Below, one piece after another: positions 37,990 through 52,755 of a stretch of 64,000 nucleotides of DNA. Under the pieces are notes generated by a model. It had not been told where the DNA came from. It was given only the letters and a program-made list of their open reading frames with translations, and did no database searches. Each line of letters opens with the position of its first letter. Position 1 is the first letter of the stretch. This DNA is from Oreocharis arfaki. Its lineage: Eukaryota; Chordata; Aves; Passeriformes; Paramythiidae. The DNA lies in assembly GCA_013398015.1 (NCBI GenBank), contig VZRR01009912.1, positions 248,001 through 312,000 on the forward strand, given 5' to 3'. The translations under genes were made by a program, and so were the position numbers.

Positions 37990-40900
37990 TCGACCCAAAG
38001 ACTCTGGATCACTTCAGTTTATCTCCCCCTTTGGGAACATCTCGTTCCCTCACCTGCTGCTTCAGGTTTCCATTCTCCTTGATATCCTATGGCTGGGGTT
38101 TGATCACCGTGTTTTTTTCCAACATGGTGTTAAAGCAGAGGTTAACATCTGGTTGGAGCCTGTTTGGATATCCAGTCACATGGATTTGTAATTTACTGCT
38201 CTGCTTGAAGAATTGGGTTTTGCTGACTGTAGCTTGTTACAGGGCTACTGAGCTAAAGACTGCTTGCTTTAATATAGCAGAAGTTTCAAAATGTCGAAAT
38301 CTTTGCCTGCTGGTCAAAAACTTGATCTGCAGCATTTGTTTAGGTGTAGATGATGGGATAACTGTGGCTCTGCTCTCTGTCTGGGTGCTGGAAAATCCCT
38401 GTACCAAGCCACAAGCCAGTGAGTAGTTCAGTCTCTGAGCCACTACACTGTGGCTTGGAAAAACACATGCTCGACTGCAAGTGTAGTGTCAGCTTTGCAC
38501 CATCTCAAGGGAAACCTTTTAGTACCTAGAAATGCACTTGCACAAGTGAATCACTTTAAAAATATTCAACTTTTCCATGCTTGAGCTGTCTGTGGATTGG
38601 GGTGGCTTTATGCTGGGTCTCCAAGTAGAGAAAAGCTGCAGCCTGGTAATGCCAGCTAATGTTTCTATGTAAACATGTTCTCACTCCAGGACCTGATCAG
38701 TCACCTTCTTGTCATCTTTGCCTCTTTTTAAATACTGTTATCTTTTCAGTACTGGAGTCTTTGTTTGACCTGGGGCTTTTTAAAGCTGGCTCTGGCTTCC
38801 AAGTGGAAACCCATGATTAAGAATCTGAAGGATTTTTCTCTGAGCTCAGTCTGTTTGAAAGAATACTTCATGGAGAGCTGTTGTACTCTCTTAGGGATTA
38901 ATTGGTGGGGGGTAGGGTGTATCTATTTAGATTTACTCCCCTTATGTCAGGGTAAATAATACCAAAATTCTTCCTGTTAGCTTTCAGAGCATCAGGTGGG
39001 TTTGAGACACATGACTTGCCTTACAGTTGATGTGGAGCTGGATGTCTCCAGTCCTGTGCAACTGAAATGACATCTCTGCATGGCTGACTACTTCCAGATC
39101 TGTGTAATGCTCTAGGATTACTGGCTCAAATAAGACACTGGGCTCTTTCTCACTAGAATTTCTTTTCCACACCCAGACATCCCCTTCTAGTTTTAACATG
39201 CAAAGTGAAGTGTGAAAGCTGTCTGCAGGAAAGCTGGCTACTCACCTGTGCTTTTCCCTCAAGTGGCAGTTATGGTCTGTGCCAAGATGGTTATTAAAGG
39301 AAAGTTGTCCCATGATAATCTGGAGACTGAAACTTGTGGTAAAAATCTTTTTGTTTTTTTTTTCTTTACTGAGTTCTCTGTCAATATTGTAGTGTCATTA
39401 ATCCATCCTTAGGATTTCTTTATCACAGTGTCAGTGAAGTTCTTTTGCTGTCACACTTCCCTCATCAGCACTTTATTGCTTCAGCCTTGGTCTGTGTTCC
39501 AGGCACTTTAATTTATAGCTTAAGAGTGAAACAAGCTGCAAGACTTCAGTCTGGTTACAACAAACCAGGGGAACAAGCCTTCTGGACTGCCCTGTCCCTG
39601 AACTTCAGTAGGCTGAGTAGGTGGGGTTTCATTTTAATAAAGCAATAATTAACTATTGTAGCAAAGGTGCATTGTCATATCAGGAGATTCCTTTCATTTG
39701 CCTTAGGCCAAACACCTTGGCCTGTGATCCACAATGAACTGTGGATATCTGTACATTCTCCTAGTTGGTAGATCTGGGCTTCTTTTTTTCTTCAAAGAGA
39801 AGATGAAACTAAGTAAAGCTACAGGAAGATTTGGCTGTGCTTGTGGCTGTTCCTTAAGAACTATTTTAGGGCTTCAGTTAGCAAGGATATTCTTAGCTGA
39901 TGGATATTTTGTCTCTGTGTTGTTATCCTCTTATTCATACTGCATCACTAAAGTATGTCATAAAAGACATTTCAGTTTTTTTGCTTAAGTAGTGTTCATG
40001 TAATATTCATTGGGTATGACTTAAATATCTTCTCGCTCCAGCAGAACTGGAGTGTAAACAACACTTGTACACATCAAATGGATACAGTGTAAATTGAGGT
40101 GTCTGAGTCTCCCAAAATGAGGTGAGCAGCTGGGCAGTTCTCAAAGCAGCAGGAGCTGTAGCTTTGTCCAATCAAGTAGAGATTTTTCTTTAAACTTGGA
40201 GAGCCTTTCTGAGGAATACTCCTTCCTGCCCCACAACCCAAGCCTTTGTACTTCAGAAGTGCCAATGCTGTGGACTCTCTGAAACTCTCAACTACAGAAG
40301 TAACATGGGTCTCTGACTTGCTCCTTTGCCCTGTTTTTGCACTTGAATCTAAAACTGTTCAAATCACTTGTGACTTGACTGATTCTGGCTTCTTTGGGGA
40401 AGGACAACTTTTGTTGTGGCTTTTTTGTGCAAGGTTTCTGGAGCTTGAGGTTCAGCTTATTAAGCCTGTAGGTGGAAGCAGTTTTTAAAAAAAAGATCCT
40501 ATTCTCTCCATCTCAACATATTTGATGCTCCTTTCAAAGCAGGCCTTGTGGTCGGACTTGCAGCAATCACTTAAAGAGGTCTTGGGGGAACTTAGGGAGG
40601 AGAGAATTAAGCTGCAGTTCATCCTATCTAAAGACCTTATAATTATGAATTAAATCTTGCTACTGACAGTGATTGACAGTTGATACCTAGCAACACGTGG
40701 GACTTTGTCCAGTCCTAATCTGAAATACTCTTATCTCCCAAAATAAGGCAACACTAGTCTTGTGATGTGGGCAGGTGGTCTTTATTTGCCCAGCGAACCC
40801 AGCCTTAAATGCAATCTGAGTTTTTCAGTCTTAGAGGTGAAGTCTTTCATCTCTTGTTGAGGCACACGAGGCTGCTGAAGTGTGCACTTGTAGGTCACTG

Positions 40901-43330
40901 CAGTGTGGTCTGATAGAGCCATTCAGGAGTGCAGCACAGTGATTCTGACATATGCTCTGCTTAGTTTCAAACTGGGATTGGAAAAATCATTAGGAGAGCT
41001 CTTCCGTGGGTAGTCTCATGGTAAAACACACTTTTCCCCATCCCTGAATGTAAGTAGCACTTGAACATAAACCCTGAGGACCCTCTCAATCAGACAGCAA
41101 GTTGCAGAACTATCATTCTTTGGTGGTTAGGCTGGTCCAACCATCACCTTTGCCATTTTTCTGAAGATATCTGAAGATGGTAAATAAGCAGCTCAGACTT
41201 GCTCTGACTGAACACAAGGAGGAACTTCAGCTTCCACTACAAGAGCTCTGCCAACATTTTTAATTGTCCCTTTGTTAGCTTCTAAATCAAGGTGTTTTCG
41301 GATGGGTCTGGCAGTGCTGTAGTTGCACTGTGAAGGCAAACATTTGAACTTCCCTGCAATCATTTTCCTGAGTGTTTTCCTGTCGTTCCTGATTATGAAG
41401 ATATGGGTTACAAAGACAGGGCATTAAGTAAAAATGTTGGGAACTATTAACTCCAGTACTGAATTTAGCCAAGCTACCTGTGTGTCATCTGTCCTGGGTC
41501 TGTCACAAGTTCCTAGACCGCAGCCCTTTGACACGTGGTGCCTTGCCCTTTTCCTCCTCCTCCCTTGACATCAGCATATCTAGAGACTTCAGTAACAGCT
41601 CTGTCAGAGCTGCTTTGGGGCTTTGCATTTTGGTAATTGAATTTTCAGACACTGTTACTGAGACACACCGGTGGTGAACACTGTCCAACTGAGTGCTGAC
41701 CTAAAGGACCTCTGTGGGCAGCCTACAACTGGCTACAGTCCATTTCAAGGCTTAAAATAACAATGTATATAAGCAGTTGATCACTTTCAGCTCTCTGCTC
41801 CTCTGGCAGTAGGAATTGAGTCATAGAAGCAGGGTTTGCTTTGCTTAAGGTGTGATTTACCCTGCAATCCCAAAGTTTTTGTGTCTGTTAACACTGCAGC
41901 AGCATAGCTGGAGGTAGATTGCTCAAGTGGCTACATCTCCAAGGAAGGAGCAGAGAGTACCATCTTCAGGACTTAATTGCCAGTTTAGTCACCTGGATTG
42001 CTTCCATGTTTTTCTGGAAATACTATGCTTGTCTGGAGCTTATTGAAGTTCTTCAATTTTTTTTTTTTTTGGTGGGAAGGCTTGAGCCTTGTGCTGCCTG
42101 TCCAAGTCATTTGTTGTAAGGAGCATCTCGTTCCTGGCTTGACTCATGCACCATGTGTCCGTATTCCTTATGTGGGTCCGTTTGTTTGGGAAGGTGCTGG
42201 AGCCACAGTGACTCAAAGCAGTGTCTCCTTCATGGCTTCTAGGTGGAAAGCAAACAGCCCTCCTTGGTGTGAGGACTGAATAATTTTTTCTCCAAGCTTA
42301 GAATGCCTCAGAGCAGCACCAGCCCAAGGGAGGGTGCCCTGTTCCTGTAGCCTCTTCTCACTGGGAGTGGGAGTGACACTGGCCTGGACTTCCTCAGCTG
42401 TTGGGGAGCTTAGGCACAAGTGCCATCAATGAGTCAAAGCAGTTGCCAGCTTTCCTTGGAAGGGTTTCTGGGGTCATCCTGAACATCAGTGCAAGGTGGC
42501 ACAGAGCCCCTGTGCTTTGGTGTGACTGACAAGCTTCCATTGTGATCAAAGCTCTTGCAGGACCAGAGAGGAGAATACAGAACTTTCTTCTAGGATCTCC
42601 ACTATAGTTCTGCTGGGATGTTGACCCTTCTCATGGTTCCTGCCAACTGGAAAGTCTTTAAAATAATTTTTAAAAAAGCCAAATAAAACCCATTTGTATT
42701 TGATATATAACCAAATCCTACTGCTTAGCCCAAGTTAACAACTTTCCAAAGGGGCAAATTTTCTTTGTGTTACATGACTGCTTGCCTGTAATTCCCAGTG
42801 ACAGATCTCTAGGCATTCTTCTTGAGAAAGTATAACCTCTTTCTCTGAAAGCTCCAAGCCAAAAACGTCTGTGAAGAGCTGGGGAAGAGGAGACCTGTGC
42901 CCTTGTTTGTCTCATGCAGCTGTGTTAGAACAGGCAGAGTGACTTCCAGTGTTCTTGGTGAGCAGTTGACAATGAAAATATTTTCAATTTGGCAAAATTA
43001 TGTTCTGTAACTATCTCTAAATGCTGCCCTGAAGAAGCTTGTACACTGAGACACCCTCCCTGCTGCCACGTTCTGAGTCAGATTCTCTGGAGCTGAGAGC
43101 TGCAGGGGAGATGATTTGCAACTAGCAATGCAATTTTTCTATATCTGCTGATGTTTACCTTTAAAATTATATAGAAATATATATATAAAACTGTCTTTGA
43201 TTTTTTTCTTTAATTTTTGTTCTTGTGTGGTGTAAAATGGAAGTCATTGCAAAACAAAATGTAATTTTGTTATCTTTGATTCAGTGGGGTTTCTTTATTT
43301 AAAAATAAAGGACTTACCGAAGTCAGTGCT
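37990..43330 (+). other. ABHD2: ABHD2 3' untranslated region (3' end inferred)
   Basis: No splice-bounded coding sequence follows the stop. The DNA stays AT-rich with several possible poly(A) signals: 39636-39641, 42682-42687 and 43304-43309. Human ABHD2 has an unusually long 3' UTR of several kilobases, so an end near 43.3 kb (about 5.3 kb of UTR) is plausible. Shorter isoforms ending near 39.65 kb are also possible. Not proven by sequence alone. Confidence 0.55.
43304..43309 (+). terminator. ABHD2: Candidate distal ABHD2 polyadenylation signal
   Basis: AATAAA in an AT-rich block (43171-43310). Alternative hexamers lie at 39636-39641, 42682-42687 and 43845-43850. This one is preferred because the AT-rich UTR-like composition ends here and turns GC-richer after it. 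Confidence 0.45.
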
Positions 43331-45310
43331 GCATCTAGTGACTATGTGTGAAGTTCCATGTGTTGGCAGAGGCTCCCAGTCTTCCCTGAGGCCCAGCTTG
43401 GGGAGCTGGCTGGGGGGGAAGGTGATACAAGCACTTGTGGTGCTCAAGCCTTTCCTAGTTGCTTTTTGTCTTCTGGCCAAGAAGAGGGTGAAGAATGGGC
43501 ATGGCCTCAGCTTAAACAAACACATGCCTGCCCTCAAACTACTGAAAAAGAGTTATTTTTGCCCAGGGAATAGAACATCTGTTATTTTTCCTTATGTGAG
43601 ACCAAGTGGATTTCCTGATCTTTCAGCTGCTGGCAGAGGAAACACAAACCAGCATCTCTGGCCAGGACAGTGACATCTTCAAGCCCAGGGCTCATGAAAG
43701 CCCTGCCAAAAGCACTTCTCACCTGATCTGAGCAACTCACCAGTGTGGGGTCTGTTATCTACAGCCCCAAGGAGAGAGTTGTGGAGGGTAACTGGGGGCA
43801 GATCATGGGAAGTGCTCTGTGATGCCACCTGGGCTGTCACAGAGAATAAATTTCTAATTTATTGGCCATTGTGAATCAGCTGTTGGATCTGCTTCAGCCC
43901 TCTTTCCTGCCTTGGTCAGTCTCTCAGCTCTGCTGTGCTGTTCTCTGTCTCCCCCTCAAAGCAAGCTCCTGCCTGACAATTTGTCACAGGAGTGGTGAGC
44001 AGCCATGGGTACCTCCCATGAGCTGTGACTGTCCCAGTCCAAAGCTCAGAGGCACCAGTGTGATGCTCCTGTCTGTGTGGATGGGTTTTTTTCCCCTTTT
44101 TCCCCAAGCTGCAGTTGCTCTGTCTCCCAGGCAAGCTGTGCTCTTGTGTTTGCACTGGCCTGATGGTTGCAGGGTTGCCACACGTGGTTTCCTTGGGACA
44201 GCTCCAGCTGCAGCAAGGAGCCAAAGGAAGGGGAGAGGTGCCTTTTGCTCTGGCTCTGGCCTCTTGCACAAGGTTGGCACAGCCTCAGGCTTTGGGACTT
44301 GCCATGCATGGACTCACCAAGCTGCTGAGGCTGGAGCAAAGAGATGTAACCCCAGACAGGCCCCATCCTCCCTGCGGCTTCAGTGCTGATGTCCTGTTTG
44401 GTTTGAGCCTGAGCCTGTGCCCTGATGAACGTGGCTCTTGTCATCACCCTACCCCTCAGCCAGCTTCGGGTGGGGGGCTGATCTGGCTGATGAAAGGGGC
44501 CTGTGTGGAGCTGGGAGAGGGGACAGGGCACACTGTGGGACCAGGCTCAGGGAGAAGGTAACCTGGACAGAGATCAGGGACTTGCTCCTCCCTGAGCCCT
44601 GCTGCTGGCCAAGGGAGGAGATGGTCTGGGAATGGGTGTCCAGTCGGCTTCTTGGAGGAGCTGCCTGGTTCATGAACCAGAACAGACTGCCTTGCCTGGG
44701 ACAGCTGCTTCTGCCTCCCTCCTCCCCACCCACGTCCTGCTGATGCCACGTTAGCAAGGTGTAATTAGTGCAGCTTGTTTGCTGCACAGGTACCTTCCTC
44801 TGCCCTCCATGGTGACTTTTGGTGGGGCTTCGCTGGCTGAGCTCCCTTTCGCAGCACAGTGCTAGGAGAAACAACAGTGCTGAGGCTTTTGAAGGATTTA
44901 GGAGGGTACATTCTGCTTGTCTTTCAATTGTTTTGGGATTGAAATCCATCTCCTAGTCTCAGTGACTACTGCAGCTTCTTTTCTCCTCCCTACCTCCCTG
45001 CCTGAGCAGGACTTAGGCACAGACAGCTCCACCTGGGCCCCTGGTTGGGTTTTTGTTTTCATCTGTTTTCTCTTCCCTGGTTAGAGCAGATAACTAAGAA
45101 TTGGGGGTCCTTTCTGGGGCAAGGGTGAGACATGATCTGGAATGCAGGGAGGATGGAGATGGGCAGTTCCTTGGTCCCTGTGCCAAAGCGAAGTCAATGG
45201 TGAGGGGACAGGGGTCTCCTAGCAAACGCTGGCAGGCCTGGCCTCCTTAGAACCAGCAACGCAGCCAGTGCCCAAACAGCTGTGCCCCTGTTCCTTACCA
45301 CGAGGGACGG
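43331..45310. other. Intergenic DNA between the 3' ends of ABHD2 and RLBP1
   Basis: About 2 kb with the two genes converging tail to tail. GC content rises towards RLBP1. Several long open frames on both strands (for example 43862-44389 and 44046-44531) overlap one another and have no family resemblance; they reflect GC-rich, stop-poor sequence. No repeat or RNA gene was recognised. Confidence 0.6.
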
Positions 45311-45331
45311 CAGAGCTCTGCTGTTAAACAC

Positions 45332-45337
45332 TTTATT
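45332..45337 (-). terminator. RLBP1: RLBP1 polyadenylation signal
   Basis: AATAAA on the minus strand (TTTATT on plus), about 260 bases after the RLBP1 stop codon. It gives a compact 3' UTR of roughly 45310-45596. Confidence 0.75.
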
Positions 45338-45596
45338 TCTCCCTTCCCAGAGCAGACACTCTCCTGCCCTCCCCTCGCAGCTCCAGGAAATGCTGTGGGA
45401 GAGGGCTGGTGGCCTCCTTTCTCCACCAGCTCCGGAGGGAAGAATGCTGTGCCTGGGAGGGACGGGCGTGGAGCGGCGCGCCCGGAGCGCCTCAGCACGA
45501 GCAGTCACTCAACCAGTGCTACGGGAGGGAGGCGGCTGGGGTTAGAGGGCTGCCTCTGGTGCTGTGGGACAGGGGAGGGCAGCAGGCTCCCCTGCT

Positions 45597-49493
<3,897 letters not shown>

Positions 49494-49525
49494 GTTGTCC
49501 TCTGTCCTCCGTCGGCACCAGGACA

Positions 49526-50360
49526 CTGGCAGAGGGAAGGAGGAATCAGTGTGGATCCGAATGGTCTCCGTGGCCCCCCTATGCCCCATTCCCTGCCCAT
49601 CTTGCTCAGATGGGGGCAGAAGTGGATGTCCAGAGGACACCCCCAACCATCCTCAGCTCCATCACCTACTGCCTGCATTTCTGCCTGCCCGAGGAGGCTG
49701 AGCAGCCTGGAAAAAGCACCAGGGATGTTTGCAAAAGCAGCTTAAAAACCTGTGTATTTATCATCTGATACCTTCTCACATTCTTCTCACTCCAGCCTTT
49801 CCTCTTTGGGCTGGGAGTATCTCAGCCTGCGCTCACCCAGCGCTGTTCTGTCTCAGACCACCTTCATATGGGCAGAGGTGAGCATCCAGCTTTGGCCAGG
49901 CAGCCAGCTCATCCTTTTATTTCTACTACCAAAATAAATAATATTCCCAAAATAAATCATTATCCCCGAAGCGTTTCCCCAAACTCTCAAGTCTCACTGC
50001 TCCACCAACTGCAAGGCTGGACTAGAAGCCTCTCAGCATCTTTCCAACGCAGTCTGGGTGAAACACCTTGTTCCCATCCATGAGGAGGAGGAGGAAGGCT
50101 GCCTTCATCGTGCCTCCAGCATCTACCCCTGCCTGGCTGTAGCACCAGCTCCGAGCCCAGGCTGTGTGAGGGATGCTTGGCTCCAGCTCAACCATTTCCC
50201 AGGGTCATCCTCTTCCCCTCCACCTCCTGGGGAAGGGATAGGCGTCCCCTTGTTCCAAGCACTAAAACCAGTTCAAGCTCTGGAGGTGCCACGTTGAGCG
50301 AGGGCTGGGTGACGGTCTTCAGCACAGTTCTTTCAGTTCAAAAAAGTCCTGGATACTCAC
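49526..50360 (-). other. RLBP1: RLBP1 5' intron in the untranslated region
   Basis: 0.8 kb between the inferred noncoding first exon and the ATG exon. Contains a short degenerate CR1-like 3' end at 50011-50055. No other element was recognised. Confidence 0.55.
50011..50055 (+). mobile_element. Degenerate CR1 LINE 3'-end fragment
   Basis: CAAGGCTGGACTAGAAGCCT and, a little later, CTTTCCAACGCAGTCTG resemble the conserved CR1 3' untranslated end (GGCTGGACTAGATGACC, then CTTCCAACCCAGTCTG). Only about 45 bases can be aligned by eye, so this is tentative. Confidence 0.4.
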
Positions 50361-50440
50361 CAGGAAGAGGAAAAGCTGAGCCGTCGGCAGGTCAGTGCAC
50401 GGAGCCGAGATGGATGCAGGGATGGCGAGGCCGGAGTGGA
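50361..50440 (-). other. RLBP1: RLBP1 noncoding first exon (5' boundary approximate)
   Basis: A good minus-strand donor (CTTCCTG|GTGAGT, exon end 50361) is the first plausible one upstream of the ATG exon acceptor. The exon's start is unknown, and 50440 is an estimate placing it downstream of the homeodomain-motif cluster. Confidence 0.45.
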
Positions 50441-50483
50441 GCAGCAAGGAAGCCGGGCGAAAGCTTTGTAGAGTCACCGGGTT

Positions 50484-50705
50484 GGGATTAGACCGTCACA
50501 AGGCATCAACTCACTGCAGCTTTGTAATTAAATCAGCACAGCCCAGGCAAGAAACCCCATTAAAACATTACAAAAGGCAGCTGAGGAGAAGGAAGGAGGG
50601 AGCTGGGGCTCCACCGCCAGCCGGAGCGTGCGTGGAGAGGCGGGCTGGATGCCGGACCCGATTAACAAAGTATAAAAGCTCCTTGTTGTGTAACTCGCTC
50701 ATTAG
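50484..50705 (-). promoter_or_regulatory. RLBP1: Putative RLBP1 retinal promoter: homeodomain-motif cluster
   Basis: Read on the RLBP1 strand there is a perfect CRX/OTX core TAATCCC (50490-50484), a palindromic TAATTA (50525-50530) and an adjacent TGCTGA half-MARE/NRL-type motif (50538-50533). Further ATTA cores lie near 50561, 50660-50665 and 50700-50705. Mammalian RLBP1 promoters are known to use photoreceptor-element and OTX/CRX-type sites, so the cluster fits the location. Occupancy is inferred. Confidence 0.5.
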
Positions 50706-52339
50706 CACGGGGCAGGGGCAAAGGCAGGTGGTGGGCAGCCTGCCATCCCGGCCTGCTCCCCGGGGTGAGCAGGACAGGTCTCTTCCCCAGCTTCTGCCCC
50801 AAAAACCCTGGCAAGGTCCTGCTGTGAATTTGGCCGTGTGGGCAGGGTCTGGCTGCGGGGATGGGTCTGTGGCAGAGGATGCTCTTGGGGCTCTCCAACT
50901 CCTCCCCTAAGGGGTGTCCCAAACCAGCATCCATATGAGGCCCCTTTCAGTTTTTAAATAAAAAGGCCAAAATTTCTACAATATCCTCAAGTGATGATTA
51001 CCTGCTCAGAACTCTGGGAACTGGAACCCATTCCACCACCACGGCGAATGCCACAGACCCATAAGCAAGGGGAGCCCCAGGATGCGGCAGAAACCAAGCT
51101 GAGTCCACACGTGGGTGCTGCAGGATGGCAGAATGGATTTTCTGGGACACCCCAGCATGCTGAAGCTACACAGAGCAGGAGAGCCCTTGCAGCCTTCATT
51201 CTCTGAGTCAAGGGTTGTGGGAGCTGGGTGAGGATGTGGTGAGGATGGAGCTATGCTCAAGCCCAGGAGAGGAGCTCGGCCAGGCTCTTACCACGATGGG
51301 GATTTTGGGGAGGTGGCAGGGCCAGGCTAAGCACCAGAGCAGGGCTGAAGGGGCTTACACAAGGCATGTTTTGTAATGCCTCTGGGATTTACGGATTTGG
51401 TTTCCACACAGGGCTGTCCTGCGAGCGGAGCTGAGACCCCGATGCGAGGGAGGGAGGAGGAGGAAGGCACGAGACTCCAGATGAAAGCCGGGGGTGCTGC
51501 TGAGGGAAAATTCAGACCCGTGCCAAAACCCTGAGCCATGCTGCCGTGGCCAGAGGCACTGTGAGCTGCTCTTCAGAGGAGACCCCCAACCCTCCCGTCC
51601 CCATTCCACGCCAGCCGTGCTGCAAGGCTCAGCTCCCTCCTACAGCTCGCTGGACCTCTGTGTGCAGCTCAGCACAAGGCAGTGCATAACAGGGGGACAT
51701 CCTCAGCATGGGGTTTCCCAAACAGACCCAGTAAAGCCCTACTGCGGTGGCAGAGAGAACCTGTGATCTCCAGGACACCAAAGCATCCTGGCCAGCAAGG
51801 TCATCACAGTTGAAATAGTTTTGCAGACACAAGTACAACCCCTGGCACCACGAAGCGAGTGTTTTGTCCTGGCTAAACAAGTCCCAAGGGAAGAGGCGGC
51901 AGCCCCAAGGGGGACGCACCCTCTGTATTGCGACAGAGCCCTAAGCGCATCTTTCCTCTTCTTCTGGTTATCCCTCTCCCCACAGCCCCATGTCAAACCC
52001 GCTCCCCTCGCTCAGCAGCATCAACTCCGGCTCCACGTGAGCACGGGGCTTGCGAAAGCTCCAGCGCTGTGCTGGCACCTGATCCTTTGGCCAAATCCCG
52101 CTGCTTAAAGGCGGGCTACACCTCCTGGTACGCTCAAGGCCACCCCTCGTGTCCCCCGGAATTAAGGGGTTTACTCGAATGTATCCGAACCCCACGTGGG
52201 CGGCACTCGCTGCTGGTGCGGGGTGGCCCTGAATGGGCACTTTGTGCCAAATGCCCCGGTACCCCCGGCTGCCCATCCCACGTGCCTGCACCCCACGTGC
52301 CTGCACCCCACTCCATCAACCTCTTCCCTGCGCAGCGAC
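50706..52339. other. Intergenic DNA between the 5' ends of RLBP1 and FANCI
   Basis: Head-to-head spacer of about 1.6 kb with no coding exon recognised. It grows more CpG-rich to the right. Three CACGTG E-boxes lie at its right end (52193-52299). Long open frames on both strands reflect GC-rich, stop-poor DNA. Confidence 0.6.
52193..52306. promoter_or_regulatory. Three CACGTG E-boxes, two in a 15-bp tandem duplication
   Basis: CACGTG occurs at 52193-52198, 52279-52284 and 52294-52299. The last two sit in an exact tandem pair of CCCACGTGCCTGCAC (52277-52291 and 52292-52306). These are palindromic sites of the USF/MYC/TFE3/CLOCK class. They lie about 370-480 bases upstream of the FANCI start codon. 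Confidence 0.65.
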
Positions 52340-52480
52340 CGCGCTCCGGAACAGGCTGCCCAGAGAGCCCGTGGAGCTTCCCTCCCTGCAGATATTCCAG
52401 AACAATCCCGTGCCAATCTGCTCTAGGACGACCCTGCTTGGGCAGCGAGGCTGGACCAGATGACCCACGCTACCATGCCG
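52340..52480 (+). mobile_element. CR1 LINE fragment (3' part, sense)
   Basis: GGAACAGGCTGCCCAGAGAG, then GGAGCTTCCCTCCCTGCAGATATTC (given here split: GGAGCTTCC and GATATTC), then CAATCTGCTCTAGG, then GGCTGGACCAGATGACC follow the order of the conserved CR1 ORF2 end and 3' UTR. The extreme 3' tail is missing. It abuts the FANCI CpG island. Confidence 0.75.
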
Positions 52481-52518
52481 GGACTCGGTGGCACTGTCCG
52501 CCACGCTGCTCGCCCCGC

Positions 52519-52535
52519 GCGGGACTCGAACCCGC
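52519..52535 (-). other. tRNA T-arm-like hairpin with perfect B-box
   Basis: On the minus strand the sequence is GCGGGTTCGAGTCCCGC: a 5-bp stem and a 7-base TTCGAGT loop. It contains the RNA polymerase III B-box GGTTCGAGTCC (52532-52522). No A-box, anticodon arm or matching acceptor stem is found at the proper distance, so this is not a complete tRNA gene. Confidence 0.7.
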
Positions 52536-52671
52536 GGTCCCAGGCGCGGCGGGGCGGGAAGCGCGGGCCGGGGGCGGGAGCTGTTCGCCGGGTGACGCGC
52601 GGGCGCTTCCGGGCGGGAATTTCGGGGGGACGGAGCTGCAGCCCGGCGGTCCCGGGCGGCCCCGAGGCCCC

Positions 52672-52755
52672 ATGGCGCAGCGCATCCTGTCGCTGGCGGC
52701 CGAGGAGGGCCCCGAGCGGCTGCAGGAGGCCCTGCAGAGCCTGGCGGAGGGCGAG
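52672..52755 (+). CDS. FANCI: FANCI coding exon 1
   Basis: 28 codons, [10 protein letters not shown] then [14 protein letters not shown] and AEGE, in the CpG island. It ends in phase 0 at donor GTGCGC (a weaker but acceptable donor). Confidence 0.94.

Noticed and set aside
37697..38191. Open frame of 164 codons overlapping the last ABHD2 exon
   Set aside because: It is a shifted frame of the real exon; only the frame with LPLHGGHLGFFEG is homologous to ABHD2.
43862..44949. Several overlapping open frames between ABHD2 and RLBP1
   Set aside because: Present on both strands at once and unlike known proteins; explained by GC-rich intergenic DNA.
52500..52600. Complete tRNA gene on the minus strand
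   Set aside because: The T-arm is perfect, but no A-box, anticodon arm or properly spaced acceptor partner exists.
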